Shown here: in pieces, positions 16,299-25,502 of the stretch
Numbering within the stretch: position 1 is the stretch's first letter
How the letters are laid out: every line of letters begins with the position of its first letter
Position numbers and translations under genes: made by a program
Assembly (NCBI GenBank): GCA_043739785.1
Contig: JAYUDN010000025.1
Location: 1-28,782 of the forward strand
Direction of reading: 5' to 3'
Length of the DNA: 28,782 bases
Source: JAYUDN01 sp043739785
Lineage (GTDB): Bacteria > Patescibacteriota > Gracilibacteria > BD1-5 > UBA2023
The notes under the pieces: model-generated
What the model saw: only the letters and a program-made list of their open reading frames with translations
Told to the model about the DNA's origin: nothing
Databases searched by the model: none

Positions 16299-16350
16299 AC
16301 CTCCAAAATTTGAGAGGCGATATATATAGCGAGAATTACAGGAAAATCAA
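16299..16350 (-). promoter_or_regulatory. Promoter and Shine-Dalgarno of the small gene
   Basis: TTGATT (16345-16350), 16 nt, TATATA (16323-16328), then GGAGGT (16299-16304) before the ATG at 16294. The combination of good promoter, strong SD and terminator marks a deliberate transcription unit. Confidence 0.52.
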
Positions 16351-16370
16351 GTTTTTTTTCTTTTTCTTAC

Positions 16371-16382
16371 GCAAATATTTGC
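16371..16382. promoter_or_regulatory. Perfect 12-bp palindrome, possible operator
   Basis: GCAAATATTTGC lies between the divergent small gene (16294) and the Fur-like gene (16631). It could bind a dimeric regulator such as the adjacent Fur/Zur-like protein, but its sequence is not a known Fur or Zur box. The rest of 16383-16630 is AT-rich with degenerate AACCTTCAA-like and CTTTTATCTTTTAG units just before the Fur-like start, and no gene. Confidence 0.35.
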
Positions 16383-16630
16383 ATTATAAAAATTTTCACT
16401 ATACTACATATCTCGGAGTTATCAAGGTGCTGAAAAAATAATCAAGTACAAAGTATTCAAGTTATCAGGTTGAACAAATATTGAATACTACCATTACCGA
16501 TATGCAATATACGGCTGCAAAGGGTCCTCGAGCCTAGTAACCTTCAATTTGAAACCTTAAACCTGTAACTTCTAACCTTCAATCTGCAACTCTTCATTTT
16601 TATCTTTTATCTTTTAGCTTTTAGCTCCCT

Positions 16631-16999
16631 ATGGATTCCCGTATCACGATGCACCGCCGAAGATTTGCTGAGGTCGTCAGTCAGAAACCTCATATCACCT
16701 TCACCGAACTCAAGAAGCTCTTCGTCACCAAAAAAGAAGGGATGAACCTCGCGACCCTGTATCGTATCATCGATGCGTTCAAACTCCAGGGACTCATACA
16801 CGAGATCGAGCTCGGTGGTGAGCGCGTCATATTCCTCTGTCACTGTATGGACCGAGCCGAGACGGAGAAAGGGATTATCATCACCGCCTGTACGAACTGT
16901 CTCTCGATCGTCGATAACCACTTCGCCCTCGAAGCTCCGGTCACCGACAGTACGACGATACAGTATGTCCGATCCTGTGGAAACTGCGTGCTCAGATAA
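16631..16999 (+). CDS. Fur/Zur-family metal-responsive repressor
   Basis: 122 residues, a short member of the family. The winged helix includes FTELKKLFVTKKEGMNLATL and the recognition helix LYRIIDAFKLQGLIHEI (family ATVYRTLxxLxxxGLI). A Cys/His cluster FLCHC lies at 69-72, where family members bind the regulatory metal. The structural zinc site is formed by two CxxC pairs, Cys87/Cys90 (ACTNC) and Cys116/Cys119 (SCGNC). The ZIP transporter downstream suggests zinc as signal, which is inference. Its own terminator follows at 17005. The leader is C/T/A-rich without a clear Shine-Dalgarno. Confidence 0.9.
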   Translation: MDSRITMHRRRFAEVVSQKPHITFTELKKLFVTKKEGMNLATLYRIIDAFKLQGLIHEIELGGERVIFLCHCMDRAETEKGIIITACTNCLSIVDNHFALEAPVTDSTTIQYVRSCGNCVLR

Positions 17000-17004
17000 A
17001 AAAA

Positions 17005-17027
17005 AGACCCAAGTGTGGGTCTTTTTT
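17005..17027 (+). terminator. Terminator of the Fur-like gene
   Basis: AGACCCA (17005-17011), 4-nt loop AGTG, TGGGTCT (17016-17022), flanked by an A-tract and seven T. It can also act on the minus strand. Confidence 0.9.
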
Positions 17028-17205
17028 TGAATGAGTAGATATCTGTTATGCTTAATCAGTAGGATTTCATTTGGGGAGGGGATTTTGTCTTTAGATTTTG
17101 GTATCTAGTATTTGTTAATTTTATTTTAAAACGTTTAGTATGATTTGCGAAAATGTCCATTTCGGGTAGTATTGGTAGGTGGAAAAAGTGTCAATCCGAT
17201 CCAGT

Positions 17206-17271
17206 GTCATCCCCGCTTATGCAGGGGATCCAGGCTCTATGATTCTAGATTCCCGTTTTCACGGGAATGAT
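17206..17271 (+). repeat. Dispersed palindromic repeat, copy C
   Basis: GTCATCCCCGCTTATGCAGG at the left, TTCCCGTTTTCACGGGAATG then AT at the right; the most diverged full copy (ATGAT instead of ATGAC). Fragments of related palindromes follow at 17280-17310 and 17353-17381. The stretch 17040-17200 shows nothing I can identify. Confidence 0.88.
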
Positions 17272-17407
17272 AAATCGGCTGTCATCCCGAGGTACTCGAG
17301 GGATCTCTTAAGTATAACGCAACAATGTATATAAAAAGGGATTCCTCCACTTCACTTCCTTCAGTCGTTTCGGTCGGAATGACAAACAAACGTTCATCCT
17401 ATACTGT

Positions 17408-17472
17408 GTCATCCTCGCACATGCGGGGATCCAGTTTCTCTGATTCTGGATTCCCGTTTTCACGGGAATGAC
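17408..17472 (+). repeat. Dispersed palindromic repeat, copy D
   Basis: Nearly identical to copy A across all 65 bp and beyond it (ACAAAACCAGCTCACTCACC), the same flank seen reversed next to copy B. Confidence 0.9.
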
Positions 17473-17477
17473 AAAAC

Positions 17478-17590
17478 CAGCTCACTCACCAGCTAATCTG
17501 CAAACCAGCGCATTATCCTCCTATCGTCTCTACCGTTCCATCACTTCTACCATCCTTCCCAACTCATCAGCTAACCAGCTAACCAGCCTC
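17478..17590. repeat. Degenerate ACCAGCT array before the ZIP gene
   Basis: Units such as ACCAGCTCACTC, AACCAGCGC and CAGCTAACCAGCTAACCAGC fill much of the leader of the ZIP gene, which starts 3 nt later. They match the units beside copies A and B of the dispersed repeat. Confidence 0.5.
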
Positions 17591-17592
17591 CT

Positions 17593-18384
17593 ATGTTCCT
17601 CCCCCTCTTCATCCTCTTCCTTATCTCCAGCGTCGGGATAGTGCTCATCGTACTGAAGCAGATAAATCAAACATTCATCAACCTCCTCATCGCCCTCGGG
17701 GCGGGATCGATGCTTTCGGTTTCACTGGTGCATATACTCAGAGAATCTCTCGGAGAGAGCGAATATGCTATCTATACCTTCATAGCTGGATTTCTCCTCA
17801 TCTACCTCATCGAAGAACTCCTCACTCCGCACCATCACGACCACGCACACCAAGACCACGCACACGAGGATCCGCACGAACATCTGGATCATGTCGCCAT
17901 CGTATCATTCATCGCGATCTGTATCCATACACTCTTCGATGGGCTCGCGATCCGAGCAGGATTCGGGATTTCCGAGACGGTTGGATATGCGGCACTTATA
18001 GGCATAGCGATTCATCAGATTCCGGTTTCCCTTTCACTCGCCGCGATTTTTCGGGCTTCCCATTTTGCTCAAAAGACACAGATGCTCTACTTACTCCTCT
18101 TCGCACTCGCTGCCCCTCTCGGGTTCTGGATTTCTGATATCCTCCTCGATCACTCGAATATCACCCTCACGGCGCTCGCTTCAGCGCTTGCGGGAGGATC
18201 GCTCCTCTATGTCGCGACGGCGGATCTCCTCCCCGTCATCCACTCACAAACCAAGCATAAGTATGCGACGGTATGCCTTTTCCTTATCGGGACCATCACT
18301 ATGGCAAGTCTCGGACTGTTCGAAGCAAAAAATACCTCTTCCACTCCTATTTCCGAGTCCCAAGAAGGCATACGAGTACAGTAA
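17593..18384 (+). CDS. ZIP-family divalent metal transporter
   Basis: 263 residues, inner-membrane uptake of Zn2+ or similar ions. About eight hydrophobic helices. A His/Asp-rich cytosolic loop lies at about 79-100 (HHHDHAHQDHAHEDPHEH), typical of the family between helices 3 and 4. Helix 4 has HTLFDGLAI (His112, Asp116) and helix 5 has HQIPVSLSLA (His141), corresponding to the HNxxDG and HExPEG metal sites. The second site lacks the usual Glu, so metal preference may differ. No TGA codon. The Fur/Zur-like gene upstream is the natural regulator, though a terminator separates them and no clear operator is seen. Confidence 0.9.
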   Translation: MFLPLFILFLISSVGIVLIVLKQINQTFINLLIALGAGSMLSVSLVHILRESLGESEYAIYTFIAGFLLIYLIEELLTPHHHDHAHQDHAHEDPHEHLDHVAIVSFIAICIHTLFDGLAIRAGFGISETVGYAALIGIAIHQIPVSLSLAAIFRASHFAQKTQMLYLLLFALAAPLGFWISDILLDHSNITLTALASALAGGSLLYVATADLLPVIHSQTKHKYATVCLFLIGTITMASLGLFEAKNTSSTPISESQEGIRVQ

Positions 18385-18400
18385 GTATACCAGAATATAC

Positions 18401-18943
18401 CTAGTGAAATACAACAGGATATCAACTCTTTTGAGCCGATTTTATTTCAGCCAGAGCTATTGCAACATCAACTTCATGAAGAACTTGATCAGCATGAGCT
18501 ACCATAAGTTTATGGAAAATATCCAATATATTTTGTCAATCCCATTTTTCCTCGGCTTGCATTTCGCCCGAAAATCTGGGAGGTAACTTTCATCCCATTG
18601 CCGCTTCGACAAAACGTTGCATCGATCCCGGGACATGAGCCCCCTCACAATCGTGAAGCATAGACTCTATGGTGTGGAGTTGTTCTTCTCTCGAAAGGGT
18701 ACTGTAGTATTCTATAAAACCTGAAAGATTGCCACCATCCGTGGTAACCAACTGGAGTAACTCACTAGCTACATGTGCGGTCTTCCTTGATTGAGGTGAT
18801 TCCATCATGGCACTATCGCGCATATCGTCGAGAAAAAATTGAACATTATTTCGCGTTTTAATTGAACGTTTTGAAGTGCCTATATTTACAGCGGCAATCA
18901 CTGTCTTTAGGGAATCTTCTGGAAGACTTGATTGTTCGTTCAT
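18401..18943 (-). CDS. Unrecognised 180-residue helical protein
   Basis: Continuous from ATG to TAG with TGA=Gly; three TGA lie in the C-terminal third. Soluble, with heptad-like helices (VASELLQLVTTDGGNLSGFI, EEQLHTIESMLHDCEG, ILDIFHKLMVAHADQVLHEV). No motif recognised. The segments FFLDDMRD...SP and LSREEQ...CEG faintly resemble FLSDLHDA...SP and LSGETR...CDG in the gene at 24666, which might be a remote paralogue. Own promoter (18967-18995). Its 3' end lies 16 nt from the ZIP stop, convergent, with no clear terminator between. Confidence 0.67.
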
Positions 18944-18966
18944 GGAAATATAGTAGGAATGTTGTT

Positions 18967-18995
18967 ATTTTATACTATATTAATTGAATTGTCAA
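18967..18995 (-). promoter_or_regulatory. Promoter of the 18401-18943 gene
   Basis: TTGACA (18990-18995), 17 nt, TAAAAT (18967-18972) on the minus strand, about 24 nt from the -10 box to the ATG. The same AT-rich 50 bp must hold the promoter of the divergent delta-60 gene, for which TATACT or TATATT near 18972-18981 are possible -10 boxes without a clear -35. Confidence 0.65.
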
Positions 18996-19044
18996 TATGT
19001 TTTCTTCGGATTTTGATGGTCGTAATTGCCTCAGAGAAGGCAAT

Positions 19045-22000
19045 ATGATAGACTGGAAGGGTCTTATGCGAATACCGATACCAATACGAAAAAGCATCGC
19101 CCTACTGATTATCCTGACCACCCTCTCTCCCCTTCCTTCCGAGGATATGTACGGAGAAGGGATATTTCATAGTCTCGACGAGCTTCCGAGTATGCAGTTC
19201 GATTCGACGACTATGGGCTCAGTCGAGAGTCTTCTCAAGGATAAGTACGAATACGAAAAATCACCCAAAGATACCGAGGTCACCGCTCTTCCCCTTCTCA
19301 ATAGCACTGGAGAATATATCATCCGTGAGACCTCAGAACTACAGGATGATATCGATGGAGTGAAGGTTTCGAGTAGTCTCCTCGAGAAAACCCTCGTGCG
19401 AAATGCTCGAAATGCCGGAACACCCATTGATACCCTCAGCATTCGAAAGGCTAGTCCAGACAAAGAAGCGAAAGCGAAGAAGAGATTCTATAGAGATCAT
19501 CGACAGGATGAGAATAACCCTCGTGTCAAGGTACTTACCTTTGATTTCGGGGTTGAAGGGACACACCTTATCTTTTCGAAACCAGTCGAGCTCTCGATCG
19601 CAGCTGATGCGATACCCGAGGGAAGTACGGTCTCTCTCTATGTCCTCCATGCGTGAGACCTGGACTTCAATACCTCAGGACTCATGACTCGAACAGATGG
19701 ATCTTGCCAAAGTGATGGGACCGCTTCCTATCCGGCGAGTACGGCGCAGGTCGTATGAGGTAAAGTCACGTTCTATACCTGTGGGGCTTCGACCTTTGTC
19801 CTCGGCTATACTCCAGTAATCGACCTCCCGAACAATATCGTCTACACCACTGCCGTTTCATCTACTGGGGACCTCATCATCGGTGGACAGTTTACGACCG
19901 TCGGAGGGGTTTCGATGAGTGGGGTGGCTCGTATCAATAGTGGAGGATTTCTGGATCTCACCTTTGCCAATCCTCAGGTGAACAATATCGTCTATGCTTC
20001 CGCGGTCCAGTCAGATGGGAAAATACTCATTGGGTGAGCATTTACAGGAGTAGCAGGTGTCACTCGCAACTACCTCGCGAGGCTCAATGTGGATGGAACC
20101 CTCGATACCGGATTTGATGCTGGGATTACGGTGGTGGCTGGAAACGCGGTGAGAGCGATTACGATACAACCCGATGGGAAAATACTCATCGGAGGGGTTT
20201 TTACCACGGTTGGCGGTGTCACAAGAAACCGACTCGCCCGAGTTTCGAGTACTGGAGGGCTTGATGGAGTATTTAACCCCAATGCCAATAATATCGTCTA
20301 TACTATCGCCCTGCAGTCAGATGGACAAATACTCGCTGGAGGAACCTTTACGACGATGGGAGGAGTAGCACGGAATCGTGTCGCTCGAGTGAGTTCGACA
20401 GGGGGACTTGATGGCGTATTTAACCCCAATCTCAATAATACGGTCTTCGATATCAAAATACAGTCCGACAGTGGGATTGTACTCTGAGGGGCCTTTACAA
20501 CCATCTGAGGCGTCACGAGAAATCGTATCGCTCGAGTGAGTTCGACCGGAGGGCTTGATGGAGTATTTAACCCCAATCTCAACAATACGGTTCAGGCGCT
20601 TACGATCGAACCGAGTGGAAATATCATCATCTGAGGAGCGCTCACGACGGTAGGAGGCGTCGCAAGGAATCGAATTGCTCGCGTAAGTTCGACGGGGTGA
20701 CTTGATGGAAATTTTAATCCGAATGCCAGTACCACCGTCTGGACTCTCGCTCGAAGACTCGATGGGTCGATCACGATTGGTGGGGCGTTTACGACGATCT
20801 TCGGGGTAGCTAATACGTACCTTTCCTATATCGACTCAGCTAACAGTATCCTCGCGAGTAGCTACAATATGCGTATCAATAATACGGTCTGGACCCTCAC
20901 ACCCTATTCAACCGATGGAAAAGTCATCATCGGAGGAGCCTTTACGACGGTAGGAGGCGTAACTCGTACTCGAGTTGCCCGGGTGAATACAGGAGGAGCA
21001 CTCGATATCACCTTTGCCGATCCGAATGTGAACAATATCGTCTATGCTTCCGCGATCCAGTCGGATGGGAAAATACTCATTGGGTGAGCGTTTACAGGAG
21101 TCACTGGAGTGACACGCAACTATCTCGCCAGGCTCAATACGGACGGAACGCTCGATACCGGATTTGATGCTGGGATTACCGTCGTCGCCGCGAATGCCGT
21201 GCGAGCTATCACCATCCAATCTGATGGGAAAATACTGATTGGAGGGATATTTACTACGGTCGGTGGTGTCACAAGAAATCGTATTGCGAGGCTCAATACA
21301 GATGGAACGCTCGATACGACGTTCAATGCGAATGCCAATAGTAATGTCTACAGTATCGCGGTCCAAAGCGACGGGAAGATTCTTCTTGGAGGGGTCTTTA
21401 CAACCATGGGGGGCGTCGCGAGAAACGATATCGCTCGAGTGAGTTCGACGGGAGGACTCGATGGAACGTTTAATCCGAATGCGAATGGGGCCGTGTGGGA
21501 TATCGAAATACAGTCCAATAGTAGTATCGTTTTCTGAGGACAGTTTACGACTATCGGTGGTATCGCGAGGAATCGACTCGCCCGGGTTTCGAATACCGGA
21601 GGACTCGATGGAGGCTTCAATCCGAATGTGAACAACACGATCCAAACGATTACGATCGATGTGAACAATAATATCATCATCGGTGGTGCCCTTACGACCG
21701 TGGGAGGCGTCGCAAGGAATCGACTCGCTCGAGTTTCGAGTACGGGAAGCCTCGATACTACGTTCAATCCCAATGCCAATGGGATCGTCTATGCCCTTGA
21801 TGTTGATATCGAAAATAACCTCCTCGCGGGAGGTGCCTTCACGACCCTCGGTACGAAAACGATTCCCTATTTTTCCTGGATAGGACTGATTGTGAGTGAT
21901 TTTGTTCCGCCGACAATAACCTCTACCTCGCTCGCTTCTGGTTCTCTTTTACCGATTGGAAATACAACCATAACAACATGATATCAGGATGCTGGAGTGG

Positions 22001-22629
22001 GTATCGATACGACCTCGGTCGATATCGCGCTCCAGAACTGGAGTGGAGGATTATGGGGAGATGATGTCTCCGCTACCTACCTGACGGGAACTACGAGTAT
22101 CACGACTTCGACAGGAGTCTGGATATTCGAAGGGATTCCCTATGGAAAATACCGATATACCGTCACCGTACGTGACCTTCGGGGGAATAGCTCGGTCGTG
22201 AGTAATGATTTCTATATTGATGAAATCGAATGGAATATCAGTCAACCCTCAGTCGATATCGGAACGCTACCATCCGGAATAACGAAAACCTCTTCTCCTG
22301 ATGAACTCATCCTCACCATTCAAACCGTCGGTGCCCCATTTCGTGTGACGATGTCAGGAACCAGCCTCCAATATGCAAGTTCGAGTATCCCCCACTGGAC
22401 CGGGACTTGAGGATATGGGTATGAGAAATATAGTAGCTGATACTCGGGAACCCTCTCGAGCATGGCCCCTTCAGTGAGTATTGCTTCGCAGACGGGAGCG
22501 ATCAATGTCGACGGAGATAAAAATATCTATACCTACCGTATCCAGTTCGGAGCGCTCGTCGGTAGTGGACAGCTCATATGAGGAGATTACCTCTCGACCC
22601 TCCAGTTTACCCTCGTGACGACGTACTAA
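19045..22629 (+). CDS. Large secreted delta-60 repeat protein
   Basis: 1,194 residues from this ATG, chosen because AGAAGG lies 4 nt upstream and the start gives a normal export signal (IPIRKSIALLIILTTLSPLP). ATGs at 18997 (same frame) and 19066 are alternatives. An N-terminal region to about residue 255 precedes 14 copies of a roughly 50-residue delta-60 unit (consensus NNxVxxIAxQSDGKILIGG, FTTVGGVTRNRLARLNTDG, LDTTFNPN). Units 1-7 match units 8-14 one by one, so a seven-unit block was duplicated; each may form a seven-bladed propeller. After about residue 955 come two beta-rich regions (TSVDIALQNWSGGLWGDDV, YRYTVTVRDLRGNSS), Ig-like in character, with no anchor seen. At least nine TGA codons act as Gly, several at the conserved IGG of the repeat. 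Probably a cell-surface or adhesion protein; function unknown. Confidence 0.9.
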
Positions 22630-22710
22630 TATATCATACCGGGCCAGACTATAATCCAGCCTCACTCTGGTTCTCAACTCTAGAATTGAAATTGGTATCA
22701 AATGAGTATC

Positions 22711-22760
22711 GTCATTCCGGGCTTGACCCGGAATCTACCATTTGTTTCTGGATTCCCTGT
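22711..22760 (+). repeat. Truncated relative of the dispersed repeat
   Basis: GTCATTCCGGGCTTGACCCG then GAATCTACC at the left forms a hairpin (ATTCCGGG/CCCGGAAT). TTCTGGATTCCCTG at the right matches the middle of the other copies. The right end is missing where the DUF3298-like gene's stop codon begins. Could also help end the convergent transcripts. Confidence 0.55.
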
Positions 22761-23417
22761 TTACTTTCTCAAATCCCGAATCTTCCAAAGTGGATAGACG
22801 AGGGTCTGCATCCCATCGGCAAATGAATTGTGCTGGTATTCCTGGCCATAGACGATGAGCATATTCGACGTGAGTACGAACGACTGATAGTGAGAAATGT
22901 TGGTCGTCCCGTCGAGAATCCACGCCCTATCAGCAAATGAAAGTGGTCCGATCTGAGTACGTAGTCGTGACTCGATAGCCTTTCTCCACACTGGCCCAAT
23001 ACGAAATGGAAGCTTTCGTGCATCGTAGAGATCAGCAATATAGAGTCGTTTCTGAGTTTTTTTATCGATGACAATACCCAGCCGTGCACTGCTGCCATGA
23101 GCTCCTCCCGTATACTGGTAGCTCGTAACAAGAAGTGATATACTTCCCGTATTTTCATATATTTTCTGGACTCGGATATCATACTCCCAGGTAGCTGGAT
23201 CTTCGGAAGTTCCCTTCTCATCGGTAGCAAGCTGAGTCGCTAAAACAGGATTTTGTGGGAGAAATTTCTGGATTTCTCGATCAAGAATCACATCAATATA
23301 AGATTCGAACAACGGTCGATCGATACTGACTTTGGATCCATCGGGATTGACATACGATGAAGCTGAAGCTCCAGAAATAAGACAGAGGGAAATCAAAATT
23401 GAGATGAGATATTTCAT
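22761..23417 (-). CDS. Exported DUF3298/RsiV-like protein
   Basis: 218 residues. Signal peptide MKYLISILISLCLISGASAS with cleavage near ASA; the preceding in-frame codons add no useful signal, so this ATG is preferred. The mature part has VSIDRPLFESYIDVILDREI, then VTSYQYTGGAHGSS, the hallmark (Y)xGGAHGxx of DUF3298/DUF4163 proteins. The C-terminal half has LYIADLYDARKLPFRI and ISHYQSFVLTSNMLIVYGQE, also family-like. In characterised members (RsiV C-terminus, PdaC N-terminus) the domain faces the cell wall, and in RsiV it binds lysozyme. Here there is no membrane anchor and no sigma factor nearby, so a secreted wall-associated protein is the best guess. No TGA codon. Confidence 0.78.
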   Translation of the reverse strand: MKYLISILISLCLISGASASSYVNPDGSKVSIDRPLFESYIDVILDREIQKFLPQNPVLATQLATDEKGTSEDPATWEYDIRVQKIYENTGSISLLVTSYQYTGGAHGSSARLGIVIDKKTQKRLYIADLYDARKLPFRIGPVWRKAIESRLRTQIGPLSFADRAWILDGTTNISHYQSFVLTSNMLIVYGQEYQHNSFADGMQTLVYPLWKIRDLRK

Positions 23418-23491
23418 AGAAAAAAAGTGGAATAATATGCCTCGAAGCATAGGGATTATCGAGGAAAAGTAAATAGAAAAGCCGGAAATAC

Positions 23492-23519
23492 TTGGCGAGA
23501 AAAGGATTTGGTATATAGT
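23492..23519 (+). promoter_or_regulatory. Candidate promoter of the CDF gene
   Basis: TTGGCG (23492-23497), 16 nt, TATAGT (23514-23519), about 50 nt before the ATG at 23571. The -35 box is weak. No metal-regulator palindrome recognised. Confidence 0.4.
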
Positions 23520-23570
23520 AGTTCTCAGATTGATGTGTTCCGAAAATAGTATCCGCTTCTCTTCTTATCT

Positions 23571-24458
23571 ATGAAAAATATTTTATCCACTTCCCCGGCT
23601 TCTGGTATCCAGTTTGCCCTCGGTATTTCCGTACTTCTCACAATCCTGAAAGGGGTTATCGGATTCACTTCTGGAAGCCTCTCTATCCTCGGTTCGGCGC
23701 TCGACTCGCTGATGGATATCTTCGTCTCTGGGGTCAATGTGACGGCACTCAAGCTCTCCGAGCGAGCTCGAAGTCGCAATTTTACCTACGGACTCGGGAA
23801 GGTGCAGGGATTTGCGGCTATCTTCGAAGGAGCCGTCGTATTCTCCTCAGGGCTGTTTCTCGGATACCATGGCGTTCTCAATTTTATCGACAAAAAAGCC
23901 CCAGAAGTCACCTCTCTCGAAATCATCATCATGATCGTCGCTATCGTGGGAACTTCTGTGATTATGTGGAATTTCCTACGAATCAGTAAGATTCACAACT
24001 CACTCCTCATCCGCTCCGACGCGCTGCACTACTCTTCTGACCTCTATATGAATGGAGGGATTCTCGTAGCCCTACTCGCGAGCAAGTACCTCGGACTCTG
24101 GTGGTGTGACTCCGTCTTCGCGGTAGGAATCGGTATATGGATCATTTCGAATGCTCTGCCGATCATCGGAAGTGGTATCTCGATGCTCCTGGATCGAGCC
24201 CTTGACTCGAAGAGTATCGAAAAAATCGAGAAAATGCTCCTCGCGAACCCAGGTATAGAGAGCTTCCACTATCTGAAAACTCGTAAATCCTGAGATGATG
24301 TCTTTATCGAGGCACATATCGTCTTCCGGGACAAGACCATATCCCTCAAGAAGGCCCACGATACGGGAGAAACGGTAGAAAATGCTCTCAGAAAAGAATT
24401 CCTAGGATCGACCGTTATCCTCCACCTCGATACAGAAGGACAGGAAGCGGGAGAATAA
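23571..24458 (+). CDS. Cation diffusion facilitator (FieF-like) metal efflux pump
   Basis: 295 residues. Exports Zn2+, Fe2+ or related ions in exchange for protons. Six transmembrane helices fit the hydropathy. The transport site is complete and at the same residue numbers as E. coli FieF: Asp45 and Asp49 in SALDSLMDIF, His153 and Asp157 in HYSSDLYMNGG. GLGKVQGFAAIFEG matches the family helix-3 loop. The cytosolic ferredoxin-like domain (about 210-295) begins ALDSKSIEKIEKMLLANPGI and ends HLDTEGQEAGE; one TGA glycine (RKSGDDVFIEAHIVF) joins it to the membrane part. Together with the Fur-like and ZIP genes 5-7 kb away it completes a metal uptake/efflux set. Confidence 0.93.
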
Positions 24459-24665
24459 AAATAGCACAAAAAAACTTGGGTAGTATTCGCGAACAAAAAC
24501 ATCTCACTTCATGCACACTGTGTCTCAGAATCACTTGAATCAGTACTAGGTGCACGCTTCCCTGTAGCATCTATAGCTCTACATCGAGTCCAGAATCAGA
24601 AGTATACAGTGATAAAATAGGTAACTTTAGAATGGAGTTTCTTTATCAGGTACACTCTTTTGCTT
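24459..24665. other. Intergenic stretch open on both strands
   Basis: No start codon with context, no terminator, yet a plus-strand frame (from 24468 to TAG near 24620, containing SESLESVLGARFPVASIALH) and a minus-strand frame (containing CRAIDATGKRAPSTDSSDSE) are both free of TAA/TAG for about 50 codons or more. Composition is more GC-balanced than neighbouring gaps. It may be a fragment of a gene or repeat, or a structured RNA; I cannot decide. Confidence 0.35.
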
Positions 24666-25358
24666 TTACCGTATACTTGGATTCAAAATTTCTTCTAAAT
24701 GTTTTTTCATATCCTGCCATGTAAGTTCAGATCCATCGCAATAAGGTAGGACTTCACAAAACTTCTGCATCGCTCTTTCTCTTGTTTCTCAACTCAATGA
24801 TGCAAGTTTAGTTAAAATATAACATCTTTGTGGGCCTGGATTCGATGTCTCGTCATTGGTTTGTTGGAATGGAAAAACATAGTGTCATGTAGGAAATACT
24901 CTTCTTCTTACCTGTTCTCCCCAACCATCGACAAACATGTGTGCATAATCCTTACCGAGTTCTTGCGTACCAAGATCCCTAGCACGAAGTGGTGAAGGAT
25001 ATGCTTCTATAGCATCATGAAGATCACTTAAGAATGTCATAATTGACTCTCAAGATACATCTTCTCAAAGAAGTTGTTCAGAATAAGAAGACTGAACATT
25101 ATTCTTTACTCTTTCAATCAAGGTATTCTTATCTCGTTTATGATAAGCGAGAAACCACTCAGTATGCTTCCCGAGAAGTCTTGGATCCGAAAACTCCACT
25201 TCAGTAGGCATTTCTGACTCTGGTAATTGAGCGGCCACTTCTCGCCATATCCTCTCCTCTAGTATTTTTAGAAGCTCTATTTTTCTGGGATTTTCTGGCA
25301 TTTGTCGAGAATCATAATACTCTCTCGTCCCTGGTCGAAGTGTGGTGATCTCAGACAT
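24666..25358 (-). CDS. Unrecognised 230-residue protein
   Basis: ATG (MSEITTLRPGTREYYDSRQM) to TAA with four TGA read as Gly. A charged helical N-terminal half (IELLKILEERIWREVAAQLP, FLAYHKRDKNTLIERVKNN) precedes a region with AHMFVDGWGEQVRRRVFP, RCYILTKLASLSGETRERAM and a C-terminal helix (WQDMKKHLEEIL). Soluble, no signal, no known motif. Possible remote relative of the gene at 18401. It has its own promoter with TTGACA. The sequence ends 207 nt from the convergent CDF gene. Confidence 0.67.
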
Positions 25359-25385
25359 ATTTCCAATAATAAAAAATATGTATCG

Positions 25386-25415
25386 ATATTACGAATTGCT
25401 CTCTCTCTCTGTCAA
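25386..25415 (-). promoter_or_regulatory. Promoter of the 24666-25358 gene
   Basis: Perfect TTGACA (25410-25415), 18-nt spacer containing an AG-dinucleotide run, TAATAT (25386-25391) on the minus strand, 28 nt before the ATG. Confidence 0.62.
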
Positions 25416-25443
25416 GACAATTTATATTTTTATCGCAAAATAA

Positions 25444-25467
25444 TACTCACTCGAATTCGAGTGAGTA
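25444..25467 (-). terminator. Perfect 24-bp palindrome, probable nitroreductase terminator
   Basis: TACTCACTCGAATTCGAGTGAGTA is an exact palindrome that can fold with an AATT loop. On the minus strand it is followed by TTATTTT and lies 36 nt after the nitroreductase stop, fitting a terminator. An operator role for the gene at 24666, whose promoter is 29 bp away, is the alternative. Confidence 0.5.
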
Positions 25468-25502
25468 CCTATCTATATCTGCTAAAATCTATCTGCTCCG
25501 CA

